In this document: piece by piece, positions 23,759 through 34,966 of the stretch
Layout: each line of letters begins with the position of its first letter
Numbering within the stretch: position 1 is the stretch's first letter
Assembly: GCA_022828595.1 (NCBI GenBank)
Contig: JAKGHH010000003.1
Span: 106,840,595-106,904,594, forward strand
Direction of reading: 5' to 3'
From: Nelumbo lutea
Taxonomy: Eukaryota; Streptophyta; Magnoliopsida; Proteales; Nelumbonaceae
DNA: 64,000 bases
Notes under the pieces: generated by a model
What the model saw: the letters and a program-made list of their open reading frames with translations, nothing else
What the model was told of the DNA's origin: nothing
Database searches by the model: none
Translations under genes and position numbers: made by a program

Positions 23759-24394
23759 TTGTTGTATTTAAATATCACCAGGCCTGATCTTTCTTATGCC
23801 ACCCAACATTTGAGTCAATTTGTCAGTTCCCCGACTCAAGATCACTGGAATGCAGCTGTTCACTTGCTCAAATACCTTAAGGGTTGTCCCAGCAAAGGCT
23901 TGTTTTTCCCCTCTTTCAGCACGTTTGATCTCCAAGCTTACTGTGATGCAGACTGGGCATCTTGTCCACAAACCAAAAAGTCACTTACAGGTTACTGCGT
24001 GTACCTAGGCTCTTCACTTATTTCTTGGAAGACTAAGAAGCAGACAATTGTATCCAGGTCCTCAGTCGAAGCTGAATATAGAAGTCTTGCCACTACAGTC
24101 TATGAAGTGCAGTGGATATCCTACATTCTTGCAGATTTTCAAATCCCTCTTTGGTGTGATAACCAAGCTACATTACACATCACAACAAACCCAGTTTTCT
24201 ATGAGCGCACAAAACATCTGGAAATTGACTGCCATTTGGTGAGGGACAAGTTCAAACAGGGTTTTGTTAAGCCTCAATACATTTCTACACATGCTCAAAT
24301 CGCAAACATCTTTACAAAGCCATTGGTAGGTTCTCAATTTCATTCCTTGCTTTCCAAGTTGGGCTTGATCGATCTTCATCAAGCTCCAACTTGA
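23759..24394 (+). pseudogene. Copia-1 RNase H
   Basis: 211 codons continuing the pol frame after a stop. It begins LYLNITRPDLSYATQHLSQF and includes YCDADWA (first acidic residue), SRSSVEAEYRSLA (Glu), WCDNQATLHI (Asp) and ERTKHLEIDCHLVRDK, all typical of the copia RNase H. The stop TGA at 24392-24394 overlaps the start of the polypurine tract, as is usual. This domain is the best preserved part of the element. Confidence 0.88.
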
Positions 24395-24401
24395 GGGGGG
24401 A
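24393..24401 (+). other. Copia-1 polypurine tract
   Basis: GAGGGGGGA lies immediately before the 3' LTR. It is the expected priming site for plus-strand DNA synthesis. Confidence 0.85.
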
Positions 24402-24643
24402 TGTAGAGAATTATTTATTAGTTAGTATTAATAGTCTGTATTAGTTGAGTTAGTTAGGTTGTTAAACAACTCATAACAAACTTTGCTGAGCTGGATTAGT
24501 TTGTTATTCTTTTCTCTTCTTTCTCTTTCCTACTCTTACGTGTATATAATGTAGCTTTAGTTGTTGTATTCAGTCAGTTACAAGTAATAAAGAATTTCTT
24601 CTTCTTCTACAATATTTTCTCTAGTTTTCTTGCTTTTTGTTCA
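24402..24643 (+). repeat. Copia-1 3' LTR
   Basis: 242 bp, TGTAGAGAATT...TTGTTCA, aligned along its full length with the 5' LTR with scattered substitutions and small indels. Confidence 0.9.
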
Positions 24644-26615
24644 GCTATCAATGAGGATGTGATGTGGCAGCGATGTGGACTTCCTATAATGGGTAACGGT
24701 GCTGAAAATAGACATGAAACACTGATATCAGACAAAAAGTGTTGTTGTTGCTCTAGGAAACATCCTACCCGGCAACGTTTCCAAAAAAAATAATAAATAA
24801 AAGACACCATTTTCTAAGAAAGCAGTACTTTCAACCCACACATCAGCTGCTGAGCCTATTGTATCTGTAACATTCATGCCAAACATATACTATGGCTGTG
24901 GGTGTGAGATGCACTCTTTAAGGAACAGATCCCAATTGAATCAATTTCTCAGAACTTGGAACATGCCGATGGTCCCAAAGAGTAGGCATTCCACTAAAAT
25001 TGGAGGCATGGCCGTCTGAGGCATGAATATGAGTCAATTCAAACCCGTGAAACTACAGCTTCTCCCTAATATATATGGTCAGTGGGTTTTATCATTTATG
25101 TGCATACTGCTGTGTTCCCACCCATGAATCCCCGTGTAATTGTGGAGTTCAGAGCAAAAATTCTTCTCCCATTTGTACATCAGGAATCAATGTTTTTCAA
25201 AATCTACTTGGAAGTTGGAACCAAAATTGTTTTGGCCATTGGTTTTACTGTCCAATTTAAATGTATGAAAAACACATTTGCACACGTCTTAAAAAATAAT
25301 TTTTTTTTCTTATTAAAACCAGTTTTTAACTCGTCCTACATTAGAAAATTACAAGACTTGTAATATATTCTTTCATGTACATCATTAAAATATATCTTGT
25401 TTATATTTATACATTATTTATTGTTATTTCACCTTAAATTTAATATTATTAATATATTTATGAAATTTTTATATATTTTCCTTCGCGTTTCATATTTTTC
25501 ATTTATATTTATGCATTTCCAAAACGTATTCATATCCATATCCGAATCTAAATTGCCGATATGATATCTGATACCGATATTTTAATTATTGGGTATGACT
25601 TCTCATGCAAAACTAGAAAATGATCCCTTCAACCCTTTCATTTGATCCATCTCTAGAACCCTTTTCCCTAAACAACAAGGATTGATGAACGAAAGCTAAG
25701 ACACGCCCAATCAGACGATTAGGCCTTCGCTCCTTGTGCCCCGGCCCTCTTCGGATAATTAAAGTTTGAGAAAGACCATTCTTTATTTCAAAATTCAAAG
25801 ATTTCATCCAAATTTTTAAGGGGGATAGAGTTGCGCAGTTTCAATTATTGTTTCTTGAAATGGGACGGAAATTTGAAGAAGGGACACTTTCGCTGTTTTC
25901 TGTTAGAATTCCATTGTTTGAAAATTTAACGACTTAACAAGGATAAAAATAAAAGAGACTTTTTAATCATTCTGTAAGCTGTTGGATATAATTAAGACAG
26001 GGGAGGTATTAGTCTATTTTAAAAAAGTGAGGGAGGTTTTCAGTATTTAGGAGAAATTGGAAGGGAGGTTTAAGTCTTTAACCCAAAATAGACCCGATTA
26101 CCCGATTAGGTTAAAAAATGATAACTGCTAATTGAAATAGTCAGTTGGCATCCCATCAAACTAGGAGGCATAGGTCCATGGTGTGATCAGTGGCCTCACA
26201 TAGTCACATGCACCCTTGTTAGCAGGGGAAGATGGTTTCAACTTTCAAACTTTCAAATGTTGTTGTTTATTTGTGCGGTAAGGCGTGCCTCTCTCGCATG
26301 AGTGGTGGTCACTGCTCACACTTTCAACGCCTCTTTATTACCTCTCCATTAACTAACTAATGTCTCTTTCTGTATTCTCTTCTCTTACATCCTGCAACTG
26401 AAAAAGGCTGTAATACTATAACAATCATCATCACCTTCTTTGTTTCTCGTTTCTCGTTGCATTGGAAATCACCACTCCAAACCATTCTCAACAGGGTTCC
26501 ATCGATCGATCAGGAATTCAGGATTCAGGAAGAACTAATTAAAAACAGAAAAAAGAAAACCAAGAAGAAGAAGAAGAAGAAGAAGACGACACTGCTACTG
26601 CTAGTAACGACAGTT
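24644..26615. other. Intergenic and upstream region of the PMEI gene
   Basis: No gene seen. The open frames of 61-93 codons at 25075-25363 have no recognisable domain. The last part contains an (AAG)n tract (26562-26583) in the probable leader of the PMEI gene. Confidence 0.4.
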
Positions 26616-27224
26616 ATGGGAGATGAAATCCACCCCATTTCACGTCGTCTCCTCATTTTACTACCTCTCATGGTGATGGCTCTATGTCTCACCCTCGTAC
26701 CAGACCAAGCGTGGGCTGTGAGCAATTTGTTGTCAGTTGATCATACTGGTGGTGGTGGCATTCCAGTCCTGATCATAGAGACGTGTCAACACGACGTTTA
26801 CACCGACCTCTGCATTCAAACCATGGAATTGGAGCCCGATAGCGCAAAATCAGATGTCAAAAGCCTTGCTTCCATCGCGTTGAAGATCGCAGCCTCCAAT
26901 GGAACCTACATCTCCGACTACATTAGACGGCTGATCCAGACGACCGCAGATCCCTACCTTCAGCAATGCCTAACCGACTGCTCCGAGAATTATATAGACG
27001 CTATCGATCAGCTGGAGGACTCGATTTCCGCTCTGGAATCTAGAGGCTACAGCGACATCAACCATTGGGTGACTGGCGCCATGAATGAAATAGAGTCGTG
27101 CGAGGAGGGATTCAAAGAGGTGCCCGGCCATACGTCCTTGCTAAGCGACAAGAACGCACTCTTCACCAAATTATGCAGCAACGCTTTAGCCATTGCTAAT
27201 TACTTGGCTGGCCGCCGTGAGTGA
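26616..27224 (+). CDS. Pectin methylesterase / invertase inhibitor domain protein (PMEI)
   Basis: A secreted, 202-residue single-exon protein of the PMEI/C-VIF family. Such proteins bind and inhibit pectin methylesterases or acid invertases in the cell wall or vacuole. Residues 12-34 form a hydrophobic signal peptide ending AWA, a good cleavage site. The mature part shows the family pattern: IETCQHDVYTDLC (C57 and C66, first disulphide hairpin), a four-helix bundle region, QQCLTDCSENYIDAIDQLED (C118 and C122, with the conserved C..Y..A...L spacing), MNEIESCEEGF (C162) and C187. There is one N-glycosylation sequon (N95-G-T). I chose the ATG at 26616 because the longer frame upstream begins with TTG and runs through the AAG-repeat leader. 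Whether pectin methylesterase or invertase is the target cannot be decided. Confidence 0.88.
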   Translation: MGDEIHPISRRLLILLPLMVMALCLTLVPDQAWAVSNLLSVDHTGGGGIPVLIIETCQHDVYTDLCIQTMELEPDSAKSDVKSLASIALKIAASNGTYISDYIRRLIQTTADPYLQQCLTDCSENYIDAIDQLEDSISALESRGYSDINHWVTGAMNEIESCEEGFKEVPGHTSLLSDKNALFTKLCSNALAIANYLAGRRE

Positions 27225-28119
27225 AGCAGCAGAGTAGTGAGAGGCCGAGGAGGAGACATCACACCACCATTCATTTGCTTGTTGTTCGGCCTCATTGCCT
27301 CTATAATATGAGTTTTGATATTCATTTGTAGCAGCTGAAGGTGTATGTAGTGGCTACCAAATTACCCACCTCTAATTCTTGAGAAGTCGAATTTTTTCTA
27401 ATGGATTTTCACTCCTTTTTTTTCCTTAATTTCTTTTTCGAGTCACGGTACGTCCAAGGATAACTGGATAAGATGATAGAAACAAAGTGGAAGCCTAGGG
27501 CTTAATTAGGGTTAAAGAAGGACAGGCCCGGACAATGTTATTGTGTTATTGTTTTCTAGGCTGTCTATCAACGAAATTCCCCAACAATAAACTCTTTAGC
27601 CTAGTTTGCTTTTCCGGAAGTTCTTTACTCGGTAAATGCAGTTATCTGAATCAGTCGAGTGCATTTGCATATATTCTTTTTAGTCAGTTAAGTGCATTTG
27701 CATATATTATTATTTTTTTTTCTGGTAAAAAGTCATTATTGAAAGGGATAATTTTACCCCATAAAAGAGTTGTCAATTGTCTCGGGAAAATAATTTTTTT
27801 TGTAGACCCCGTATAAATCTGAAAAAAAATACAAGAGTATATTGGTTACCAACTTTTCTCCTTCCAAAAGTTTAAAATTGAACTAGCCCTTTATGTTTTT
27901 TTTAGGGAAAATTTCGTAATGTACCCTTATGGTTGATAAACAAAAGCCTACATAGCAGTTCAAATGCTACACCTTGAACCACTCAGCCATTTCTCCTATA
28001 TATATATATAAGAGAGAGAGATCTATTTAAATTTAGAAGCTCCAAACTTAATGTACATCTTTGATTGTTTATTATTGGAGGTTTTTTCATAAAAGTTATC
28101 CTTTAATCACCATCTTGAA
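27225..28119. other. 3' flank of PMEI and intergenic
   Basis: Probable 3' untranslated region followed by AT-rich sequence. A short near-duplicate (AGTGCATTTGCATATATT) occurs at about 27659 and 27690. No gene. Confidence 0.4.
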
Positions 28120-28390
28120 CCGAGTCCGGATTCAGTGGACCCTTAGGTTCATGGGGCAAGTGAACCCTCCAATAGGAGGCGTGCGCGTCGCCCCTTCGTC
28201 TCTCCTCTATTCTGTTACTCTAAGTAACATTAAATGCAAGTCGTTTCCCTTGTCAGACCGGTTCAACCGAGCAGGAAAAAATAAACCAATCGAAACCTCT
28301 TTCCCCTTCGTTTGAACTCCCTCTCTCCCCCATTTTCACCCAAGCCCCAGCTCAAGAACACAAGAATATGGGCAGCGTCCTCACTATTTC
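28120..28390 (+). repeat. Third, inverted copy of a segment of the 28-35 kb duplication
   Basis: From GAGTCCGGATTCAGTGGACC to the CACTATTTCACCG near 28390, this plus-strand sequence matches the minus strand of 34040-34310 and of 31590-31810. Shared features are the TAGGAGGCGTGC core, CCCTTGTCAGACC and CCCATTTTCACCCAAGCC. It differs by small indels. It directly abuts the F3H relic, so a rearrangement breakpoint lies near 28390-28424. Confidence 0.75.
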
Positions 28391-28423
28391 ACCGTCCTCA
28401 CTGTGAATTAGGCTAAAACTTAC

Positions 28424-28829
28424 GTGACCATGGTCGCCAAGTTGACGATGAAAGCCCCCTTTGACGGGCTGAACGGTGATCCATGTCTTGCCCCATCCTT
28501 TGTAGCTTGAAGGCCTCCAACTTGGTGCTATAGAAGAAGAGAAATGGTGTCGGGGTCGGTCTGTCTCTTGAGGCCAAGAGTGAGGTCAGGTTGTGGGCAT
28601 TTGGGATAATAGTTGAAGACCACCTTTTGGTCCATGTCGACACTAGCCTTGGTAAGAGCATTTGTTTCAAGCCCCATCACCTCCGACAGCACACCCAACA
28701 ACTTGCTGGCCGATTCCATGAGCTTCTCACTGTATTTCTCGGTCACTGTCTTCCACCCCTCCGGCTTGTCGAGCACCTCGAGTAGTCCTTGGTGCGAAGC
28801 GGGTATGAGAAGTAGGTCACGAGCTCACA
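28424..28829 (-). pseudogene. F3H: Flavanone 3-hydroxylase (F3H) exon 2 relic
   Basis: On the minus strand this reads [84 protein letters not shown] and VGGLQATKDG. This is nearly continuous similarity to flavanone 3-hydroxylase (naringenin 3-dioxygenase), a 2-oxoglutarate/Fe(II) oxygenase of flavonoid synthesis. The acceptor TTTGCAG before it and the donor GTAAGT after the GDHGH-equivalent position match the usual F3H intron positions, so it is a genomic relic and not a retrocopy. Breaks: a frameshift before LDKPEGW, a stop in the LLLQDQ motif, a further frameshift near the end, and the Fe-ligand His of the H-x-D motif changed to Gln. Exon 3 is absent downstream, and no exon 1 was found. Confidence 0.88.
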
Positions 28830-29660
28830 CTGCAAATATCCAAATTCTTCTCAACTCCCATATTACATGAGGAATTTGATTCCAATTTCATCATTAGATA
28901 GTGGCCAGAATTTGCGGAGCGATGATCAGGGGCGGAACTAGGATTTTATGTTAGGGGTGTCAAATACTAATGAACATAGATTAAGGGGTCCAAAAGTTAC
29001 TAAAACAAGGGTGAGGGGTCAAATTATAAGTGAACCATCAATAGGGATTGTGGGAATTTTCAAAGCATAGGAGGGCCATGTCTCCCCTTCGCCACCCCTG
29101 GCAATGATAATTTTTTTTTCCCATCACAACCACATTAGCTCTGAAGTATGAGCTCAAAGAGGATGAGGGTGGACTGTAAATGACCAATCCAATGGTTGCA
29201 AGTGCACCTCTTGTCAATCCTTACTGAGTTGCTTCCTTCAAAAGGACACATATTCATATTGACCTGAACGTTAGCTGAGAAAATAGTTATTTAACGCCCC
29301 ACACCGCATGAATGTGTGAGAAAATTGTAATAGGTTCACAGCCTGCCCAATAGCAGCAGGCATACAGTATCGGTCAAATGCATTGACAACACAAAACAGA
29401 AGGCTGCAGATGACCTCTCAAGTACCTAGTCGTACGATAGGCTGCGGAACCAATGTCTCAAAGTATTATTCACACAGACACAGTCGGAGGTTGGTTAAAC
29501 AGTGAAGGCGCTGCCGATGGTCTGTAGAGAGGAAGAGGAAAAACATAACATTTGAGATGAATAACAGGGTTTTAGATGAATGAGAAGAAGAAGCTTATTG
29601 GATGTTTTTTGCTTGCCTCTGGTTGAATGTTTCACCATTAGAGGTTGGTGAAACACTAAG

Positions 29661-30915
29661 TGAAGGGATGAGAGTTCCATCGTATAGATGCCCAAATTTT
29701 GCGGAATAAGGTGGGTAAATTTCAAAAAAATTTCTCTTTCTTCAACTGGGAATCACATTCCCTATTTTAAAAAATCATATTTTCAATGATCAATCTTGAA
29801 CCATAAACTGAACTAGATCTGAATAAAAGCATTAAGAGAGGATTATATCTGATACAGAGAAATATTATCTCAATGGATGTGTTCATGCCCAAGGAATGAT
29901 TCAAAGACTGCTCCCACTGAAAATGGCGCAGTGCAGGATGGAGTAGAATCAACAGCGTTCTTCCAAGAACCTGATCCTTCGCAAGAATAGTTGGATGGCA
30001 CGTGAGCACTGTTTCCTATCAGTCATTTCACAAAGGGTTGGTATCAAGATCGAATCTTGATTGCTCCTACTGAAGACAGGAGATCAAATTGGCAGTTCTG
30101 GCGGCAGCAGGAAGGAGGCAATAAGAAAGAATTTTCGCAAAGATTGCTGAATTCTTTCTTTTGTAATCTCAGCTCTGAAGACTATAGATTGTGTATCTGT
30201 ATGTGTGTCTTAAGGCTGCCGCCCCCTTCCTCCTTTTATAAGTTTAAAGGGATCAACTCCTAATCCCATTACGAGTTGCTGATCCAAATCATATTTGAAT
30301 CAGAATTCCTTTAAGTGATAAGGATAAACCCTTATCTTATCTGTAGATTGAATCAGCTCTCTCCTAATCCTATTAGGAGATTTCCATATCTGAATCACAT
30401 TCAGATATACTCTCTGAGTGGATAGGGTTAAGGCCCAAATCCATCTGCTAATTCAATCTCAGAATTCGCCCCTCATTTAACTAATCAAATCAGCTCAGTT
30501 CGAAATGGGCTTTAGGCCCATTAAGGTTATATGCTCATTTAGCCTTCCAAACTGCTGGCCAATTGGGCTTTCTTGTATGGCGTGGGACCCAAACATTGAT
30601 CTACACATCAGTCGCATGGGTTCAGCCCAGCATTTGTTACAAGGCCTGGCCGAATACACTATTATGGACAGTGCACCCCCTGAAACCCACAATCCCTGGG
30701 CCAAGCCACCTTGTAACACCCAGGGATTGTGGGCAGATGCAAGATTAGCCCATCAGGTATTACCCTCTATGGTCTTACACTTAACCTCTCAGCCCATAAT
30801 GATCAAACACTAACCGACAAGAGAGGATCTCTCCCTCGGCTACAAGGAACAATGTTACACTCTTTGCTTATATGGATCCTAGGAATTAAAACATTTTGCA
30901 AACATTTTGGAAACC

Positions 30916-30970
<55 letters not shown>

Positions 30971-31588
30971 TTGCAAAAACAAATCTCAACGATTGAAATC
31001 AGCTACCGACAGTCTTGGTTTCCATCAGTGAGAGTGCATCCCCGATCATTACCTTTGTCCGATAAAGGGGTTGATTCTGTCACTAGATCACCACTCAGAT
31101 GAATTCTTAGACTGTCCAACATACCCAGGTTTTGACCCCCGCTAAGGATCTCATTGGTTGGTATATCAAAGACTGTCCAATATGACACCTAGTGCAGTAT
31201 TATAATCGAGTTTAGGGGTCGGTGTAACTTTTCAGTTTTGCCCATCAATCTTCAAGGTTCAGGGCAATACTGGAAGTCTAGTGCGGTTCAAAGGTTCTAT
31301 TAATCCTACACTGCATGTGCCTTGGGTCTCACCCTAGCGGCTGAGACAGGCCATCCCAACATTTGGCAGCACACCAGTGTCAACCTTGGCAAGATAAATC
31401 GCCCCAGACTTACCCAATGGCTATGAACATTCTAAACTAACACGAGTCTCATAAGTCTCCAGTTTAAGGGTATTACACAGAAACACACTACATGAACATT
31501 AATCAAATATGTACTTTATTCATTTACAATAAAATTATAATGTACATCATTCTGATTGAAGCTAAAGGCATACAAAAACTGTCTAACA
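29661..31588 (-). mobile_element. LTR-B: 1.93-kb LTR, second copy, inserted in duplication copy A
   Basis: This is the inverted counterpart of LTR-A (18785-20624), sharing both ends (TGTTAGACAG and CCCTTCA on the minus strand). Copy B of the duplication has the uninterrupted site (GGTGAAACAGTGAGGATG at about 34055). This shows exactly what was inserted. The flanking 5-mers CTAAG and GTGAG match 3 of 5, and GTGAG is the sequence at the empty site. The extra length compared with LTR-A includes an (AT)n expansion at 30918-30966. No internal retrotransposon region is present, so it is a solo LTR. Confidence 0.85.
30918..30966. repeat. (AT)n microsatellite inside LTR-B
   Basis: About 24 AT units. 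The corresponding position in LTR-A lacks the expansion, so it arose after the two LTR copies separated. Confidence 0.9.
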
Positions 31589-32299
31589 GTGAGAACACCA
31601 TGGTGTTATTGTGTTCTTGAGCTAAGGCTTGGGAGAAAATGGGGGAGAGGGATTTCAAACGAAGGGGGAAAGAGGTTTCAATTGATTTTGTTTTTTCCCA
31701 CCTGTCGAACCGGTTTGACAAGGGAAACGGCTTGGCAGACGAAGGGGTGATGTGCACACCTCCTATTGGAGTCGACTCTCTTGAGTTCAGATCTCCTGCC
31801 CACACAAACTTTTCCCATGTCTACCCACATAACATCGTAACCACACATATAGAACATCTCATCCTCCTATATAGTATTATGCAAGGGTAAATGTTCCCAA
31901 TTCACAGGGATAGTGTGTTGTAGATAGACGTGGGCAGACTTCTCGTGGGTAGGTGATCTGGAGTCGACTCTCTTGAACCCATGGCCCGAGAATCCCTAGC
32001 AGCAATTGGGTAACCACAATAGAAAGCAAACCTAATTTGAGGACTTATCATGCTAAAACTTCGAATTCAAGAATCAGATGCTTCAAGGAACAATAAGAAA
32101 TGGAAAATATCATATGTATATTACACTGAAAAAATGATAGAAACAAATTAATAGAAGAAGTGATGAATCCAATGAAGATGACATGGAAGAACTTCGGAAG
32201 GTTGAAGTGTTGCTTTTTTCTTTTGAGGTCTCAAGTTTCAAATTAGAAAGGGTATAGAGTGGACTTGAAGACACCTCTCTTAATTGCATAAGCCTTTGT

Positions 32300-33150
32300 C
32301 ATCCGCCTTCCTGTATTACCGAGGCCCTAAAATCATTTCTTGACGAGGCGAGGTTCCAAAGACTATTGGCCGCTTTTTCTTGGGTGGAATCAATGCTAGA
32401 AACCAATAGCTGGACAAGAACAACGATCACGCCTTCTTCTTCCAAAGCAACCCTTATTTCTAGGGTGTTCACGAGTCGGGTTGGGTCGGTTTGAGTCTTT
32501 TTTTTTTCAACCGACCCAATCTAGTTGGATTACTCATTGAATAAACCGAAACCAACTGACCCTAAAGCAAAACCAACCCAAACATGAATGGTCGGATTGG
32601 CCGGTTTATCTGTTTAGTCAGTTTTTATATATATTTTAAACTAAAATATCTATATCTATATATCTATTTATATTTAAGTTTATTTCTTTTTAGTTTTTAG
32701 GCAAAAAACCCAAATATATATTTAAATCGAATAATTTTTTTATGCAAAACTGAATTTTTTTGTCAATATATATTTAAGTTTATACAAAACTGACTTAAAT
32801 ATTGTACCATTGTATTATATTTGTATTGGTTTTACAATTTTAGTTTTTATCATAAATAACCATTTTTTGAAGTTCAAACAAAACACAAATAAAATATATC
32901 AACATTTAAGATATAGGGTAGGGACTAATTAATAACTACTTAAAAATATAGGATTATTTCGGTTCGGTTTGGTTTCAGTCCGAATTGTCGATTTATTTTT
33001 TCATACAAATTGAAACCAATCTGTGATTTTGAAAAGCTGACCAACTTGAATTGGGTCAAGCCGGTTTATTCGGTTTGGTCGGTTTGACATTTAATGTGAG
33101 CACCCCTACTTATTTCTTCAACCGAGGATACACTTCCACTAGCTTCGGCA
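32300..33150 (-). pseudogene. ARM-repeat protein relic, copy A
   Basis: Minus-strand reading VSSVEEIRVALEEEGVIVVL, then QLLVSSIDSTQEKAANSLWN and LASSRNDFRASVIQEGG. This is the hydrophobic helix pattern of armadillo repeats (EKAANALWNLAS..ENR..VIQEGG). The reading is split by the hAT MITE at 32461-33108, whose 8-bp duplication repeats part of the coding sequence. It ends at a TGA after IQEGG where another repeat should begin. The full-length parent is not in the window, so the exact family (for example ARM-only or U-box/ARM) is undetermined. Confidence 0.6.
32461..33108. mobile_element. Non-autonomous hAT MITE, ACCGACCC family, copy 2
   Basis: 648 bp beginning TAGGGTGTTCACGAGTCGGG and ending GTGAGCACCCCTA, flanked by a perfect 8-bp duplication CTTATTTC (32453-32460 and 33109-33116). 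Copy B of the segmental duplication has a single CTTATTTC at the matching place (about 34790-34797), an independent proof of the insertion. The sub-terminal GGTCGGTTT motifs are as in the copies at 3280 and 38397. Confidence 0.92.
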
Positions 33151-33278
33151 AGGTTTTTAAAACCGAACTAGACAACGAACCGATTAAGAGTCCGGTTCCC
33201 GGGTCAAACGGTTCGGTCGTTCAAACCGAATAAATGACCCGTTTTGATAAAAAATAAAAAAAATAATAAAAACCAGAC

Positions 33279-34966
33279 TATCTCTCCCTCCAAATATCCA
33301 AAATCTTCTCAACACCCGTATTACATGAGGAATTTGATTCAAATTTCGTCATTAGATAATTGCCAGAATTTGTGGGGTGATGATAAAGTTAATAAAACAA
33401 GGGTGAAGGGTTAAAGTATAAATAAATGAATCATCAATAGGGATTGTGGGTAATTTCAAAGCATAGGGGGGCCATGGCTGCCCTCCGCCACCCCTAGCTT
33501 TTCCCTTGGCGGTGATAATTTTTTTCCCATCGCAACCGCATTAGCTCTGAAGTATGAGCTCAAAGAGGATGAGGGTGGAAGGTAAATGACCATTCCAATG
33601 CTTGCAAGCACACCTCTTATCAATCCTTATTGAGTTACGTCCTTCAAAAGGACACGTATTCATATTGACCTGAACGTTAGCTGAGAAAATAGTTATTTAA
33701 CGCCCTACACCACATGAATGTGTGAGAAAATTGTAATAGGCTCACAACCCACCAAACAGCAACAGGCATACAGTATTAGTCAAATGCATTAACAACACAG
33801 AACAGAAGACTGCAGATGACCTCTCAAGTACCAGAGTCTTACGATAGGCAGCGGAACCAATGTCTCAAAGTATCACTCACACAGATAGAGTTTGACCTCA
33901 GTGAAATAGTGAAGACGCCGCCGGTGGTCTGTAGAGAGGAAAAAGATGACATTTGAGATGAATAAGAGGGTTCTAGGTCAAGGAGAGGAAGAAGAAGAAT
34001 CTTACCGAAGGTTTTTTGCTTGTCGTTGGTTGAATGTTTCACCATGAGAGGTCGGTGAAACAGTGAGGATGCCGTCGGTGTTGTTGTGTTCTTGAACTAA
34101 GGCTTGGGTGAAAATGGGGAGAGAGGGATTCAATCAAAGGGGGTAAGAAGTTTCGATTGATTTTGTTTTTTCCCACCCGGTTGAACTGGTCTGACAAGGG
34201 AAGCGGCTTTCCAGATGAAGGGGCAACGTGCACGCCTCCTATTCGAGGGTTCACGCCCCCCGTGAACTTTAGGGTCCACTGAATCCGGACTCTCTTGAAC
34301 CCATGACCTGAGAATCCCCAACAGCGACTGGATAACCACCATAGAAAGCAAACCTAATTTGAGGACTGATCATGCTAAAACTTCGAGTTCAAGAATCAGA
34401 TGCTTCAACCTTCAAGGAACAAGAAATGGAAAATACCATAAGTTTATTAAACAGAAAACATGACAGAAATAGATTAATAGAATAAAGAATGGTTGCATAT
34501 AGAAGAAGTGACGAGTCCAGATGACATAGAAGAACTTCGGAATGTTGAAGTGTTGCTGTTTTTTCTTCTGAGGTCTCAAGTTTCAAATTAGAAAGGGCAC
34601 AAAGAGGACTGGAAGACTCTTGTATTAATTGTAGATGCCTTTGTCATTCGCCTTCCTGTATTATCGAGGCCCTAAAATCTTCTCCGGACGAGGCGAGGTT
34701 CCAAACATTATTGGCAGTTTTTTCTTGGGTGGAATGGATACTACAAACCAATAGCTAGACAAGAACGGCTATCTTCTGCCAAAGCAATCCTTATTTCTTC
34801 AACTGACGACACATTTTCACAAGCTCGGACAAGGTTTTTAAAACTGAACTGGACAACGAGTAGGTCAGGGGTTCGATTCCTGGTCAAACGGTCTGACTGT
34901 TCGAACCGAACAGATGGCTCATTCTAACAATAAAATAAAAAAAATAAAAAGAAAAAATAAAACCAA
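33279..34966. repeat. Segmental duplication, copy B
   Basis: Directly adjoins copy A in tandem. It lacks the LTR and the hAT MITE found in copy A and so preserves both empty sites. The junction at about 33278 falls inside the MITE-like element that is complete at 34830-35125, so that element was present before duplication and supplied a breakpoint. Confidence 0.82.
33873..34045 (-). other. Possible short spliced open frame (31 codons)
   Basis: An ATG at 34045 opens MVKHSTNDKQKTF. A donor (CTTCG/GTAAG at 34006/34005) and a pyrimidine-rich acceptor (CTACAG at 33929) would join it in frame to a second segment ending in TGA at 33873. The total is 96 nt. In copy A the donor is destroyed (CAATAAGC). 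No family is recognised, and it could equally be part of an untranslated leader. Confidence 0.2.

Larger units (their letters stand above)
17620..24643 (+). mobile_element. Copia-1: decayed Ty1/copia retrotransposon
   Basis: A 7.0-kb element with LTRs at 17620-17860 and 24402-24643, a primer-binding site directly after the 5' LTR, and gag, protease, integrase, reverse transcriptase and RNase H in that order (copia order). A polypurine tract abuts the 3' LTR. Flanking 5-mers GCTAC and GCTAT (24644-24648) are a target duplication with one mismatch. The LTRs are roughly nine-tenths identical by eye, so the insertion is old. A 1.84-kb foreign LTR (18785-20624) is nested in gag, and stops and frameshifts break every protein. 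Without the nested LTR the element would be about 5.2 kb. Confidence 0.93.
28834..33278. repeat. Segmental duplication, copy A
   Basis: Collinear with 33279-34966 from AAATATCCAA...TTCTCAAC onward, with perhaps 85-90 % identity by eye. Three insertions distinguish it. A short CAGGGGCGGAACTAG segment near 28928 is missing from copy B (which may be a deletion in B). LTR-B lies at 29661-31588, and a hAT MITE at 32461-33108. Removing these gives roughly 1.8 kb, close to copy B. It contains an ARM-repeat gene relic on the minus strand. Confidence 0.85.

Noticed and set aside
34868..34892. GGTTCGATTCC, resembling a tRNA B box
   Set aside because: No A box or cloverleaf around it. It lies inside a MITE-like element, so neither a tRNA nor a SINE is supported.
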